64,000 bases of DNA, taken from Parus major. Lineage: Eukaryota; Chordata; Aves; Passeriformes; Paridae. Positions within the stretch are counted from its first letter, which is position 1; every line of letters starts with the position of its first letter. The notes beneath the pieces were generated by a model. The model did not search any database. It had not been told where the DNA came from and saw only the letters and a list, made by a program, of their open reading frames with translations. Positions 24,099 to 35,262 of the stretch are shown in pieces. The DNA lies in NCBI RefSeq assembly GCF_001522545.3, contig NC_031769.1:76318904-76382903 (forward strand). The letters are read 5' to 3'. The position numbers were made by a program, and so were the translations under genes.

Positions 24099-24887
24099 TG
24101 TTACGGTCAGTTGTTGGCCTCCTTCCTCCTCTGAACAGGGTTTAAGCGCCCAGGTGTCGGGGCTGCCCGGCCCGGCCCCAGGCGGTGCCGGCGGCTGCAG
24201 CGGCCCCAGGGCTGGGCCCGGCTGAGCCCCTCAGCCACGGGCGGGCGGGCGAGAGCCCCGGGGAAAGCCTGGCCAAGGGAGGGCAAAACGCTGCCCGGCA
24301 GCCAGGGCTGAGCCAGGGGAACCGAGCCACAAACAGCCCTGCGAGCCCCGGGGGGACAGCGGGAGCGGGGCCGGGGCCGGCAGAGAGCCGGCAGGGATGG
24401 GCCTGCGGCCAGGGAGAGACCCCGGCCTGGCTGGGCTTTCCCTGCTGGGGCAGCAGGGACCTCAGTTTAGCTGCAGCCCCTGGGAACGACTCACGCTGGA
24501 GGAAAAAGCGTCAGGAGGAAGGATCGGAAGACCGGAATTGTTATGGATTGACCACAGCCCCTCATTCTCTTTCCCTTGTGCCCTTCTTGGAGGAGAAGGC
24601 AGAGGAGAAGCTGAGCCTGTGAATGGGATGAAGAAATAGGGTTTTATATGTCAGAAGTGTTGGATCTGTCTTTTTGTTTGCTACTACATGTAAATGTTTA
24701 TTTTAATTGGTAATAAATTCATTTTCCCCAAGTTGAGTCCATTTGTTGCAATAAGTAACGTTCCTGTCTCTATCTTGACCCAGAGCTTTCTTGATTCACT
24801 TTAAAATATTTCATCCCCTCTTCCTGCTGAGGGGAGAGAAGGGAGTGAGCAACTAAAGCTCAGCTTTTAGCCAAGATTAACCCACCA
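24099..24887 (+). mobile_element. CpG-dense ERV LTR
   Basis: About 790 bases with abrupt composition change: a GC- and CpG-rich left half (24148-24440), then a poly(A) region (GGTAATAAATTCATTTTCCC), then CAAGTTGAGTCC, CTGAGGGGAGAG and a terminal AACCCACCATG. The right half matches in reverse the LTR fragments at 14561 and 7065 and corresponds to the U5 end of the LTR at 48950-50315. The left terminus is uncertain; I place it at TGTTACGG directly after the A-rich repeat, and no target duplication is clear. Frames of 145 and 80 codons inside reflect GC richness, not genes. Survival of many CpGs suggests a fairly recent insertion or low germline methylation. Confidence 0.65.
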
Positions 24888-27800
24888 TGCCTTCCTTCTT
24901 TGAATTAGCTGCAGTTCCTTTCAGATAGTACAGATTTGCCATTAATATTACTACTAAAAATTATTTATACTGTAACAATGAAGCTGGTGCAGTGTGAGTT
25001 CTGTTGGGAACATATGAGTCAACTACCAACATGAAATGAAAGATGAGGGCCATAAATAGTTAATTATGTTTTCAGCTTTGCAGATCACATAGCTTCCTTT
25101 TCCACTTATGACTTATTAACAGTTGTCCAGGTAAAATGCAAGGTGATTTGTACACTGGAGTATAAAATCTCCATCTTGAATTTTGATTTAGTAAGGACTG
25201 AGAGCACTTGAGTTTAAAATCAGTGTTTTGCAATGGTTCACAGTATTATATTTTATTGTCTACTCTGCGAACAAAAAAGATGTTTAAAGCCATAGTGAAT
25301 CGTGTCCAAAACAACTTAGAGACTAGTCTTTGCATGATCACGGCTTTTGAAGGAAAAGGTTCAAATGTCAGAAGAAATTAATGACATTTGATTGAAGAAG
25401 GACAAGGAGAGGGGCTGGAGCTAAAAGTTTCTTCAAGGTCAAGGAAATTGGAATCTGACATCTAAATAGAAAAAAAAATGGTTCCATATGGATGCACCAC
25501 TATCCTCAAAGCACTGACAAGCCACTATCTGAAAACAGACGAGTCTTTCTGGAGTGATCAAGAGAGGAAAGCAGTTTCCTGTGATTTCTGAAATCCCAGA
25601 CTTTTACTGTTTAAAACATAGAACAAGTTAATCATGCATGAGAAAGGAAAAAAAAGTGGTGATTAATTCAATTTGCCTCAGTATATAAAATGATATTGCA
25701 GCCCAACATTATTTAAATTAATAGAACAGCATTTGTGCTGTGGAGTTGCAGTTCAATCTTATTGGAACTTACGCTGACAACAGCCACGTACAATGTGCTA
25801 TCAATCTTATTCTCTCCTTTGTCTTGTTATAAGGGCAAAAAGAGTTACGAGTTCACATGATATGAAAGAATGTGATATTCTATCGGTTGATATCACAAAA
25901 CTATCCTTTTCTTAAATGGGGAGAGGTAGAAGTAAATAAAGAATAGCAGCCAGAAGCAATTATGTAAAACTCTGAGCAGTATTCCCTAGAGAGAAAATAT
26001 GTACATTTTCCTGTCTAGTTTCATTATGTGTATTCATTTCAAAACTAGACACTTCCCAATACAAACAGAGCAAATTCAATTTTGTTCAAACAACATTCCC
26101 TTCTAACACTTCATGTGCCAAGTGAGAAACACAACACAAAGCCTTGAACAAATTAAACATCTCTTTTAAGAACAATGTAAATGTTACTAATTTACTTTCA
26201 GTAATGGGAGTTTTTCTGATTCGCTGCATGACTGCATTTGGGTGTTACAAAGAATAAGCTGTTTGTTTCAACCTTAAATCTTGTTTGTGTACAAAAAGAT
26301 TTTGTCAAACTCATGAATGTCAAATAATACATTGTAAATACAGCCTTTGTTAAGTGCTTTCACAAAGATTTATGCAGGCTTCAATAAAAAGGGAAAAGAT
26401 AGGAGTAGGTGAATCCATCATATGTGCCTTTGCTGAGATGGAGCGATACGGCCATTTTATTCAGCTTATGGGATCAACTGGAAAAATGCCCTCAACAAAA
26501 ATCTGGAAGATATACATATACAAGTACACATGCACTTTTCACCTAACTGCTACAGTGGGTGGTGATTGCATCCCTGCTTGATTGAAGAGGAGCTACATGA
26601 TATAATTACGGACCACTGTAGAGAAGGCATTGAATGAATGAAGACATAAATAAAACATTAGACTTTTCTTTATATGCATATATTTGGAAGTTTATGATTT
26701 GATAAAGAGGAAAAACCTTGGAGGAATTATCAATGAGAAGGTGAACTTGCAAAATGGCGGTAGAGACAAAAGTGCCAGGTCATTCACTTAGAGCTTGCTA
26801 TTGAACTTGTCTGTTATAAATTAGGATTTTCCACTGCAACCCAAGGACGGGAAAGACCAGGACTGTTAGGTAACCAAATGAGTGAATATGAGTCATGAGT
26901 ACAATATAGAACTGAAAATTTGAAGTGATCCCGATGTCAAGTATACAGACATGTATAGGGGTATTAATGTGAAAAAATTCAAGGTATTGTTATGACCCTA
27001 AAATGGACACTGAGCAATTTTGATACAAGAAGATGAATTTAAACAGGTAGGGAGGAAGAGAAAATAGCTCCCAGTATGATGAGAATGGAGGATTCTGTCC
27101 ATGGAATGAAATTAAGAAAATTCAATTTATACATCTTGGCACAATAAAATGAAGAGGGAATACACGTCTACCTAAACACAACAGAATACAGCTACTGAAA
27201 AAGACAGAAACTATTCCAATCCAAGAACCCACTGGCTTGGAAAGAACAGTTGTAGAGCAGTCTGTCTGTATGAGTGTCAGAGGTAGCAGAGTGGTCTAGC
27301 TCTAACATGGTTTTCTTTAGTATGAAAGGACAAAACACTGTGATCTGATTATAGTTTCAAATGCTTCTCAATTCTGTAATTTGTGTTAAGAATAAACTAA
27401 TTAGGATTGTGCTGAAGTCTGTATCAATTAGAAAGATGCAAAGAAACTGACAGGGTATACAACTTATATAATTTGCAAAGAAGTGGAGAGTATTTCTATT
27501 GTTACCTCTATCCTCTAATATGCAAGACAACAAACAGGGACACCATGTGAAAGTAAGATATTAATCGTTGAGGCAATAAGGCTGCAGGGACCAATCACTC
27601 AAAGAAAAGAAAGGACCTAACAGCATTTGCAGAGTCAGGCCAAGACTGTGATTAACAGCCTAAGTCAGTGGAGTGCAAGAATACTTACATGAGAACATAG
27701 ATATTTTCATGTTTATATTTATATATACACTGTTATATAAGTGTATATACACTCTTACAACCTTCAGGCATTTTTTCCCCAGATAATTTCTAAGTACTGG

Positions 27801-28139
27801 GTAATTTTTAAATAGATTTGTTTTGTTCATAAACATATTCAGGATCCTTTTAAACTCCATGAGGGTTACCAATATTGATAGCATCCTGTGTCTATTATTT
27901 CTTTGAATGACTTAAAATTTGTGGTAAAGATTGCTTATTTTCCCTTGTTCTAAATTTGGTACTTTATGAATTTCTTTAGTGGTCCCTAATTTTTCTATTA
28001 AAAGAGGAAAAAAAAAAACAATTAAGCCCTGTACACTTTTATCCCTGTGTCTCAATATATCCATAGATGCTCCCAATATTTGTCTCATTTATTTCATTTC
28101 CAGGCTGAAGTGTTCTTTCCTTAATTCTTTCTTGCATAG

Positions 28140-28180
28140 AAATCTCTTGCCCTGATAATTAATAAATCTCTTGCCCTGAT
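28140..28180 (+). repeat. 17-bp direct repeat, period 24
   Basis: AAATCTCTTGCCCTGAT occurs at 28140-28156 and again, identically, at 28164-28180, with AATTAAT between. It looks like a local duplication. Confidence 0.9.
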
Positions 28181-30670
28181 CCCAGGGAATCAGTGTCACA
28201 CATAAATCATACACTGAAGTTCAGAGATACAGTCCATAAGATATTTTGAACATGACTCTAAAGTAAAACAGAAGAATCATATTTTGAAGAATGACAATGT
28301 AAATTTTTGAGGAGTTTGTAATTTGCAGACTTCAAAAAAATTGTTTAAATACAGAGGAAAGATTTGGAGACATAATGCAGAATCAAGATTTCAGAAAATA
28401 ATGAATACTTTCTAAGGACCTTTCTCTTCCATGCTGTTGTGTGTTTTTCGTACTGGAAAAGAGGGCTTCTCAGACCCTTAGCATAAAGACAGCAGCATTC
28501 TTTTCTGACTCTGAATATTTGGCCAAATTAAGTGGCAATACATCATAATCACACAGCTAGAACACACCTCTACCAGTATTTTGTTACATCAAGACAATCA
28601 CTTCTTAGCCCTGATAGCACCAGTTTAACCTAAGTTAAACACTGGGGAAGCCCTGGATGCCATTAAAAACAATTCTGAAATGCAAAGTGACACTAATAAC
28701 CACAAACTCGTAATCCATGAATCTGTCCCATCATCCTTCTTTCAAGAAATGCCAGAATAGTTAGAAAATGCAGTACTTTAACAACTAGCCCAGAGAATAT
28801 ATATAAATACTAAAATATTTAATAGATAGCTTCAGATTTTTTCAGTTTGTAACAGTATTTGGCAAGTATAAGCAATAAAACAATGACTTAGATCTTTGTC
28901 TTTGTTATTCATCTGCTACTGGTTAAGCAGGAAATTCATAAATATATCTGGTGTAGTTGTGTCCAAATCCCTATCTGAGATAGCATGCTATTTTAGCAGA
29001 TCTTTTGGACAAATAGATACTGCATTAGTGCATTAATCTCCAGCAAAACAGCTCATCTGAGTGACTGAAAGCTGGAAGTGATGTGCTGTGTGATCCTATG
29101 GAGTGATGAGCTTAGTGGGATTTGAAATACCTCAGTATGTTGTTTGTTATGAAGATGCATTATTATTTCAGGAAAGAATAAACCGCATCCCATGATAAAA
29201 TATCAAATTATATGAATAGAGGAAAGCTCACTCTATTGATATTCATAAATTTGGGCAATTTTTTGGCACTTCTCAAGAGCACCATTGAAGTTACAGCTTG
29301 AATTTCTCCATCTCACCAAAGAACAGGTCTCTGAACTGAAATAATTTGTTCACCAACAATATTGATATTCTGGGTTTTTGGGGTTTTTTTTACAAGGAAG
29401 ATCTGCCCTCCAGGCTCAAACAAAAGCAGTTGATTTAAACACCTCTCTATGAGCCTGACAAGTGACACAGGCAGAGAGACTACAGCATGTTCCCATGCCT
29501 CAGATGAGCTTTCTCTTATTCTAGTCAGCTTGTGTCTGGAGTAGAAGGGTATCTTCTTAAGATGACACGTCTCTTTGGTCACAGCATGACACAAATGTGT
29601 TTCTGAGCTTCTAAAACAAAGTGATTTAAATAGCAAGTTAGCAGAAGGGATTTCAGCAAGGCTGCACCTACCTCCTTTCCTGAGTATTTTATCCAAAGAT
29701 ATGTATTTTTAAAAGGGGATAAAACTGAAAGAGATTTTATACTTGCTAGCAGCTACTAAATGCAGTAGTCCAATAGGTGGGAACAGTTAGTTCCCTGTTC
29801 CCAGGTCCCCATGGATATGTATTCACAGACACACCCTCACAGCCACAACCACCCACATCTCATATACATAGGCACAGAGATCAGCACTGACAGGAAACAG
29901 CATTCACACAACCACAAGCAGCACAAATGACCTCATCCTGTTCTGCTCTCAGGCTGGTCAAAATGAAGCCTCTTAGTGGAAAATATACACGTGTATAGGA
30001 TATGGGTCACTTCAGTAGCTGGTCTATCCAATAACTGCATCCATTAATGGCATTTGGGTGAGCAAACTCTAGAGCCCACACCCCAATCCAGCTGCTGGTA
30101 CTCAGACCTTCTCTCTGACAAGGTTATTAGAACATTAAGCTTCCTCTGCATGTGTGTGAATGGACCTTTTATAACAACCTAACAGTCCTTTGTTCTTGGC
30201 AAACTTTTTAATGTCTGCCCTGGGCATCCTGCTGCTGGTCCAGGGCTGATAAAGCATCACACATTGTAGATTTTTGTGGTTGCCACTTAACTAAATAAAT
30301 TGATGATGAGTGTCTTCCCCGCTCTAGGATCTTCATGGTTTTAGACTGATCCTAGGATCAGTCCTGTAATGAATAAATCTAGACAGTGTAGCTGAAGGCA
30401 AAAAGTAAATTCACTGGCTATTAGTTCTTTATACTGTCTCTGTAAGGCTTAATATCCTTCTCATTATTTCTTCTTTTTAGTTTTTCTTGGACAAACTCCT
30501 TTGATTTAATACTAGTCAGACAAGTAGTATAATATTACACAGTTTAAAACAAGGCACATAAAGCATGTCTGAGCTCAATTGCCCTCTTTCCCCAACAAAC
30601 ATTGCCTTCTTGAAGTTAGATTGTAAAAGAAAAAAAAAAATGCATTCTGGTTTCTAAATATAAAATACCT

Positions 30671-30712
30671 TGTTGGTTTTTGTTTTGTTAGTTTTTTGTT
30701 TTGTTTTGTTTA
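30671..30712. repeat. (GTTTT)n-like simple repeat
   Basis: Runs of T broken by single G at four- to seven-base spacing. Confidence 0.85.
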
Positions 30713-31427
30713 AATTGCTACCTTATTTTTCAGAAACTAGGAAGTTCAAAAAGCACTGCACTTTATTCATACCCAAGCCAAGTGAGTTCTCCCTTTGCCA
30801 GTGATGGGGTTTTAAGCTTCTATTTAAGCCAACTTTCCTGTAAGGAATCATCTTTATACCTGCTGGAGGAATAACCAGAGTTCATGTAAAAATTTTAAGA
30901 AAGGTATTGTTCCATTTCTCTCTCTCCTTTATAAAGAGGCATCAGCCACTGAGGTTTATTTATCTTTTTTTTGCTTCTGCTCCTGTTTCGTGAAGATTTC
31001 CTTAGAGAAAATCTGCCAATAAAGGACTAAACATTTATTTGGAAAACAGCAACAAGACTGAATTGCAGTCTTCACAACAAGTCTTAAAGTCACAATCTAA
31101 AGGTCTTATAGGTCACTGAACTGACCTATAAGAAGGAAGCCATGCCTTGAGGGAAGGAATAGCAGCAGCACCATAGGACTTCCCATCCTTGTGCTAAGCT
31201 GCTCCACAAGGTAACAGAAATCATATAAGCCAAATATCAGGTGCAATCTCACAGCAGCCGCACTCTAACCTGCAGACAGTATTAACACTGCTAATAGAAT
31301 GCATGTTTACAGAATCTACACCAATTATTTTTTCCCATTATGTAAGGCACAAGCATGAAGCTGACACAATAAGCTTCATGAAAATCTTTGGGGAAAAGAT
31401 AATAAATTATTCCTTACTTGAAACTTT

Positions 31428-31515
31428 ATGTGAGTGATTCCATAATCATAGGAGGATTTAGATTGGAGGGGACTGGTGGGGTTCATCTGATTCAAACATT
31501 CAGTCAAATCAGGGC
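31428..31515 (-). mobile_element. CR1 LINE 3'-end fragment
   Basis: CCATAATCATAGGAGGATTT, then AGATTGGAGGGGACTGGTGG, then TTCATCTGATTCAAAC, is the reversed CR1 3' end (tail, GGAAGGGACC block, then the CATCTAGTCCAAC block). Heavily diverged; about 90 bases. Confidence 0.7.
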
Positions 31516-31686
31516 CAAGTTTTAATTTACTATCTTGAAGAGTATTTGAAAACATATAATTTTCCTTCTGGAGGAATTATTTGATTTTCTATCCTATTCC
31601 CTAAATTATGTCATTTATGACTTGCAATGAAATCTATGTTTTGCTATTAAATACTTTAATGAGGAATACTGTATAATCTCTGGGTC

Positions 31687-31810
31687 ACCAAGGTCAAGCT
31701 GACAGACTGACAGATCCCCCAGATCCTCATCCCAGCTTGTCTCGTGGATAGGTGTCACATTAGCTCACCTCCAGTCATCTGGGACCTCCCTTGTTAGCCA
31801 GGACTAACAA
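31687..31810 (-). mobile_element. CR1 LINE internal fragment
   Basis: The order CAAGCTGACAGACTGACAG, CCCCCAGATCCTCATCC, TCACCTCCAGTCATCTGGGA, CCTCCCTTGTTAGCCAGGAC is reversed CR1 sequence from upstream of the 3' region. It lies about 170 bases right of the preceding tail, so it may be the same copy after internal deletion or a separate insertion. Confidence 0.7.
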
Positions 31811-32825
31811 TAAATTACAATAAAACTAGTATGTAAAGCCTATTAAAAACAAACCTTTTTCAGTTCACAAAATCTCAATTTCTCAAAAGTTTGTTCTGTT
31901 CAGGGGAATTTACTGATCAGAAATTACAATCCAGAATATTTATCCATCAGAAACAGTTAAATTTTTTCATTTAGCCCTTGAAATAGATTTGTATGAATTA
32001 AGTTTTATAGTTACATTAATTTAATTATTTAAATAATAAGCATACAGTAGTGCTGCAGTGACAACTTGACAAAAACATCCCCAAGCAAGTTGTAAGTCAT
32101 GCTGACAGACTCCTCTGTGAACAGACAGATCTGTCCACAGGCTGTCTGAGCTGACTACTTAAAAGCCAGCTCCAAACTCTAAATCAATATAGGGTTATAA
32201 ACTGAAGCCCACTCCTTGTACCACAGTAACAGACGCAGTGACAGTGTCCTGTTTGAAAAGCTAAATGACTGTGAGACACACATACAGGTGTTGTACAGAT
32301 GCCTATTGTTACGAAGATTCACACATTACCTGAGAAGTTGTCCCAAATGCTGAGAGTGAGAAGAGTTAATATAAATTATCTCATCATGACCCAGGAATAT
32401 CTGTTTCTGCTGATTTCTCCTTAAAATGAGAGAATTTTTTCTTTCTTTTCAGTTACTAAGAAGAAAAGGTTTCAAGTTAGTGCAGGTCACAAACAAAACT
32501 GTATATTGGGAAAGTTCTATCAATTTCATAAGTTCAGTATGAAATATGTTTCTTTTAGGTCACAATTAGATTAAATTAGGATACTTGATTGAAGATGCCT
32601 AAATTTCTACAAATTACCAAAATTATTTGAACTCCACATATCTTGGAATAAGCAGAGTAATTTTATAAAAATCTTAAGATAAAAGAATCACTTTTTCAAT
32701 GTGACAAATATATCAAAATCTTCAAGTAGCACTGATTATTTAAATTATTTACATCCAAGCCAAAGGTAAAAAAAACCAAAATAGAATATTTTCTTTTTTT
32801 CTCATTGTGATGTTTTTGGCTCTTT

Positions 32826-33235
32826 GGCAGCACTCTTCCCCATCATCCAGATCATTAACAAAGATATTGAGTCCTGTGGTATACTGCTATTTCTTGACCT
32901 CCAGCTAGACTTTGTACCACTCCATGAACCCAGCTGTTAACCAGTTTTCAATCCACATCACTCCTTGTCTGCTCATCCTGCCCATACTTCATCATTCCTC
33001 TTTATTGTGGTGTTATGGGGGACAGTGTCAAAAGCCTTTCTGAAGTCCAGGTGAAAATTATTGCTTCTCTCCCATCATCTACCAGACCAGTGTTTTCATC
33101 ATAGAAATCTACCAGTCTGATTGAGCATCGCTTCTCCTTGATGAATCTGTGCTGACTACTCCCAGTAAATTTATTGTCCTTCATAGAGAAACACTTTTTA
33201 GGATTAGCTTCTTCAGCATATCCTCAGGAATTAAA
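32826..33235 (-). mobile_element. CR1 LINE reverse-transcriptase fragment
   Basis: Read on the minus strand, this is part of the CR1 pol reading frame: the LVDFYDENTGLVDDGR stretch (within 33002-33184) matches the CR1 reverse-transcriptase palm region, followed out of frame by the motif that normally reads AFDTVPH. Plus-strand landmarks are CAGATCATTAACAAAGATAT, AATCCACATCACTCCTTG and GACAGTGTCAAAAGCCTTTC. In CR1 order this part lies closer to the 3' end than the fragment at 31687, yet it sits on its right, so at least two insertions are represented. Stops and frameshifts make it non-functional. Confidence 0.9.
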
Positions 33236-35210
33236 GTTATTTTATCTACTTAGTTAAATTAGATATTTCTAATAAAAGTATGCTTATTTTACATAGAAAT
33301 GGGAGGTGTGTGTGTGTGTATGTAATTTTTGAATACTTTTTTATTATTTAAATATCATTGTATATTTTCTGCACAAATTGCCATATCATTCATAAAAACA
33401 TGTATCATTTTTATACATTATATACATGAATGGAACCCCACTCCTCTCACAGAATTTTCTTTATGTACAACTGCTGAAAAAAACCTCAATCATTGGAGCA
33501 TTATCATTACCATAATTATTGTAGCTTATCCTACAAAGTAGAAAAATAAGTGGTTGCATATCAGATTTGGCTAAAACAGAATGCATGTGAAAGTCAAAGA
33601 ATATAAATCAGATCCTTATCTTTCTTGATGTATCTTGGAGGGAGAGTGTGAAACATCTGAAATTGCAGGGATTTGTCTGACAGGGTTTATTATCTTCATC
33701 TCTAATGTGCCAGACAGAAAAGGCATACAGGAAGCTCTCCACTGTCCAGCCAGTCCCTAAGACATGGCATCGATCACATCCTTTGTTGGCAACTTAAATT
33801 AATCTTATCTGTTGCTTCCTCACACCTCTGCTATGGCCACTGTCGAAAACAGCACCTGAAGTAAGTGTCTCCAGTTGTCATCTCTACACAAAATCATCAT
33901 GGCAAGGGCAGAGGGGAAAGCTGCAGGCTGCATGAATTTTTCAGCCCCTCCAAAACACTTAAACACTTGCAGTTGTGTCAGTTCATGAATAGGTCACACC
34001 TGTGTGTCCCTGGACTGTTGCCATGGGCACTGCTGCAAGTAATGCTATGACAGGTGGATAATCAGACCTTGAACCTTGTCCATGGGCTCATTCTAGCAGG
34101 AGTGAAGAGGTAGTCCTTGTTCTGTCTTTGGCCTGACCCTCAGGGATTAGTGACTCAAAGGAATCTGTTTTAACTGCAGTTTATGAGGGTGGAAAGTCAC
34201 CCCAGGTTTACATTTTTATGAAGTTACCTTTATATAGCTTAACTCTTTGAAAGAGTGTGAAAGTCTGGCTAAGTACAGTTGGAGTCTAGTTCTTAAGGCC
34301 AGAAAAAAAATAAATCAGCAAACCAAACATGAATCATTCTGTACTGTAAAGTTTCTTTTAAACAAGGCTCTGATCAGGAAAGATGAGAAAGATAAGAACT
34401 GCATTATATTAATATTATCTCTTTCTCAGGATATAGCAGTAATCAGTTACAAATCAATTCTTTGGAAAAAATCATAATTCACTAATATCCCAAGCTAATA
34501 AAATGGGAAGGCTGTCTCTATACCTTAAAGGAATATTAAATAGACCTATCAAGAGATTTTCCAGTACAGATTCTGAACCTATTCATAAGGACTTTCACTC
34601 ACAGAGATTAAAAAAAACCCAAGGTTACATAATTATGCTGTGTAGTAAAAATGAGTAAAGTCTTGTATTTCTTCTAACCTCAAGAGCTGTTGGACATGAA
34701 AGTTTCTGGCTGCACTACAGGAAAGTTCTTACCTCCATGAGGTGAGAAGTCATGTTTCAAATTCACTGGTGCAAAGGCAGGTTCTGATAAAATTTATCAT
34801 CCATAACAGCAATCAGGACCAAGACCAAACATGAACTTATAAATCCATGTTCAAGTGGACATGGTAAATAAATATTTCTTATGAAACATCTCATTTTCTA
34901 AACATGACAGATTTTATTTGAACACATAAATTGTATTGATATTTGACTGCTCATCTGGTCTAGTCATAATTCTGTTCCATTAAAGCACAATTTTTGAAAT
35001 TTTTAAATAAAGCAGAAATTAATGGAATATACATTTTGGGATATCTTTGAGTCTATTAGAAGCACACCAGTTGCCACAGTCCTGCTTTGCTACTAGAATC
35101 TGTGTTGTTCTCTACTTGCATCAAATACTCTGTGAAGTCTGTATTCTCATAGGCTTGAAAAACTTTTGTATTCAAAGTATCTCTATCTCCCTTTTTGATA
35201 TTTTGAAAAT
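33236..35210. other. gene-free stretch
   Basis: About 2 kb of unique DNA, slightly less AT-rich at 33840-34160. It has a short (GT)n at 33306-33322. No recognisable gene or mobile element. Confidence 0.6.
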
Positions 35211-35262
35211 AGGATCATAGAATAGACTCAAAGGATCATAGAATGTCTTGGGTTGGAAGGGA
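35211..35262 (-). mobile_element. CR1 LINE 3' tail
   Basis: AGGATCATAGAATAGACTC is followed by a second AGGATCATAGAATGTC and TTGGGTTGGAAGGGAATG: the reversed CR1 end with two tail units. About 50 bases. Confidence 0.75.

Larger units (their letters stand above)
24888..31427. other. gene-free stretch
   Basis: About 6.5 kb of AT-rich unique DNA. It holds a 17-bp direct repeat (28140-28180) and a GTTTT-rich repeat (30671-30712). A minus-strand frame of 127 codons (29313-29696) has no recognisable motif. No mobile element stands out. Confidence 0.6.

Noticed and set aside
24185..24639. Plus-strand frames of 145 and 80 codons
   Set aside because: They lie in the GC-rich half of an LTR, where stop codons are scarce. 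No motif or conservation argument supports them.
29313..29696. 127-codon minus-strand frame
   Set aside because: No clear splice sites, no motif; expected length range for chance frames in this window.
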